Part shown: in pieces, positions 6,998-7,793 of the stretch
Position numbering within the stretch: the stretch's first letter is position 1
How the letters are laid out: each line of letters starts with the position of its first letter
From: Clostridiales bacterium
GTDB taxonomy: Bacteria > Bacillota > Clostridia > Caldicoprobacterales > UBA3941
Direction of reading: 5' to 3'
DNA: 7,793 nucleotides
Assembly (NCBI GenBank): GCA_012522165.1
Contig: JAAYKZ010000249.1
Span: forward strand, 1 to 7,793
The notes under the pieces: generated by a model
What the model saw: the letters and a program-made list of their open reading frames with translations, nothing else
Databases searched by the model: none
What the model was told of the DNA's origin: nothing
Translations under genes and position numbers: made by a program

Positions 6998-7523
6998 AAT
7001 TACTTTTACTAGGATATTTATAATTCCATTATTTATCCTTTGCTTGTTAAGCAATTTTCCTTACAGTAATTATGTAGCAGCTTTTATTTTTCTTTTAGCT
7101 GCTAGTACCGATAGTATGGACGGCTATATAGCTCGAAAAAGAAATGAGATTACCAATTTAGGCAAATTTTTGGATCCATTGGCAGATAAACTGTTAATTA
7201 CCTCTGCTCTGGTAATATTAGTAGAAATGGGACGGATTTCTTCTGTAGTAGCAATAATAATAATTAGTCGCGAGTTTATTGTCACCGGTTTCCGAGTTAT
7301 AGCTGCATCCAAAGGAATTGTCATTGCTGCCAGTTGGTTGGGCAAAGTTAAAACTATAATACAAATTGTATCAATAGTTTCTATACTCCTTAACAACTTT
7401 CCTTTTGAGCTGATAGACTTTCCTTTTGATACTATTTCTATATATTTAGCAACTATAGTAACCATATTATCTGGTATAGATTACATATATAAGAACCGAA
7501 ATGTGTTAAGAGAAACTGTATAA
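6981..7523 (+). CDS. pgsA: CDP-diacylglycerol-glycerol-3-phosphate 3-phosphatidyltransferase
   Basis: A 180-residue integral membrane enzyme that makes phosphatidylglycerophosphate from CDP-diacylglycerol and glycerol-3-phosphate, the committed step to phosphatidylglycerol and cardiolipin. The CDP-alcohol phosphatidyltransferase signature DGx2ARx8Gx3Dx3D is complete: Asp47-Gly48, Ala51-Arg52, Gly61, Asp65 and Asp69, preceded by Asp44. The N-terminus MNLANRITFTRI is typical of PgsA, and several hydrophobic segments follow. The start is ATG 6981, with GGGGGATC at 6970-6977 just upstream. The frame opens further up, at ATG 6954, but that would add residues read from the rimO 3' end. The 17-base overlap with rimO implies coupled translation, so the premature stop in rimO could lower pgsA expression. 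The gene is normally essential. Confidence 0.95.
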   Translation: MNLANRITFTRIFIIPLFILCLLSNFPYSNYVAAFIFLLAASTDSMDGYIARKRNEITNLGKFLDPLADKLLITSALVILVEMGRISSVVAIIIISREFIVTGFRVIAASKGIVIAASWLGKVKTIIQIVSIVSILLNNFPFELIDFPFDTISIYLATIVTILSGIDYIYKNRNVLRETV

Positions 7524-7591
7524 ATATAACCAACATCATTATACAGGAGATTAACATAATCAATACTTAACTTGTAAGGAGGTTAATTATA

Positions 7592-7793
7592 GTGGATGCT
7601 GAAATAATTGGTGTAGGAAGCGAACTCTTGTTAGGCCAAATATCCAATACAGATGCCCAATATATATCACAAAAGCTTTCCCAGTTAGGTATTAACGTCT
7701 TTTATCATACAGTAGTTGGAGATAATAGTAAACGTCTTAAAAAAGCCTTAGAAATTGCTGTGGATAGAGTAGATATAATAATTACCACAGGGG
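7592..7793 (+). CDS. cinA: CinA-like protein, N-terminal part (cut by window end)
   Basis: The first 67 codons of CinA (competence/damage-inducible protein A) are present. The start MDAEIIGVGSELLLGQ, then NTDAQYISQKLSQLGI, TVVGDN and IIITTGG match the MoaB/MogA-like molybdopterin-binding-type domain that forms the CinA N-terminus. Full-length members are usually about 400 residues and often carry a C-terminal nicotinamide-nucleotide amidase domain, which is not visible here. The GTG start has an excellent Shine-Dalgarno, AAGGAGGT at 7576-7583, eight bases upstream. The 68-base gap after pgsA holds no clear terminator, so cotranscription is likely. In many Firmicutes recA follows cinA; that cannot be checked in this window. 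Confidence 0.93.
   Translation, partial: MDAEIIGVGSELLLGQISNTDAQYISQKLSQLGINVFYHTVVGDNSKRLKKALEIAVDRVDIIITTG

Noticed and set aside
7124..7465. Minus-strand open frame
   Set aside because: It is an antisense shadow of pgsA with no recognisable domain.
7567..7586. Inverted repeat TTAAC/GTTAA around the cinA Shine-Dalgarno
   Set aside because: A stem of only five AT-rich pairs with a ten-base loop is too weak to count as a regulatory hairpin.

Overview
This window is a compact, AT-rich stretch of a Gram-positive chromosome, most likely from an endospore-forming Clostridia-type Firmicute. All genes lie on the + strand. Shine-Dalgarno sites are strong, GTG and TTG starts are frequent, and the run tepA - ylzJ - ftsK/spoIIIE - rimO - pgsA - cinA is a gene order I know from sporulating Firmicutes. 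Every product assignment comes from reading motifs in the translated sequence; no database was searched.

Layout. Positions 2-631 hold the 3' part of a patatin-like phospholipase gene. Next is a small DivIVA-like coiled-coil protein (703-1200), closed by a strong intrinsic terminator (1222-1280). A second unit follows: tepA, a ClpP-fold protease (1340-2062); ylzJ-like (2062-2316, overlapping tepA by one base); and uppP, an undecaprenyl-diphosphate phosphatase with a TTG start (2385-3221). This unit ends in a hairpin at 3221-3277. The third unit is ftsK/spoIIIE (3308-5632), rimO (5648-6997), pgsA (6981-7523, overlapping rimO by 17 bases) and the 5' end of cinA (from 7592, cut by the window edge).

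How the genes fit together. The themes are envelope and division (DivIVA-like protein, UppP lipid-carrier recycling, PgsA phospholipid synthesis, patatin lipase), chromosome translocation (FtsK/SpoIIIE) and spore physiology (TepA, YlzJ, SpoIIIE). rimO, which modifies ribosomal protein S12, and cinA are housekeeping or accessory members of the conserved run.

The most notable observation is an in-frame TAG at codon 191 of rimO (6218-6220). The reading frame on both sides is otherwise intact and clearly RimO. This is a recent nonsense mutation, a sequence error or, less likely, readthrough. Smaller points are a 13-codon mini-ORF with a well-placed Shine-Dalgarno just before uppP, and a candidate forespore-type promoter before tepA. 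I see no mobile element, CRISPR array, RNA gene or new multi-gene system. No gene-free stretch exceeds about 140 bases.
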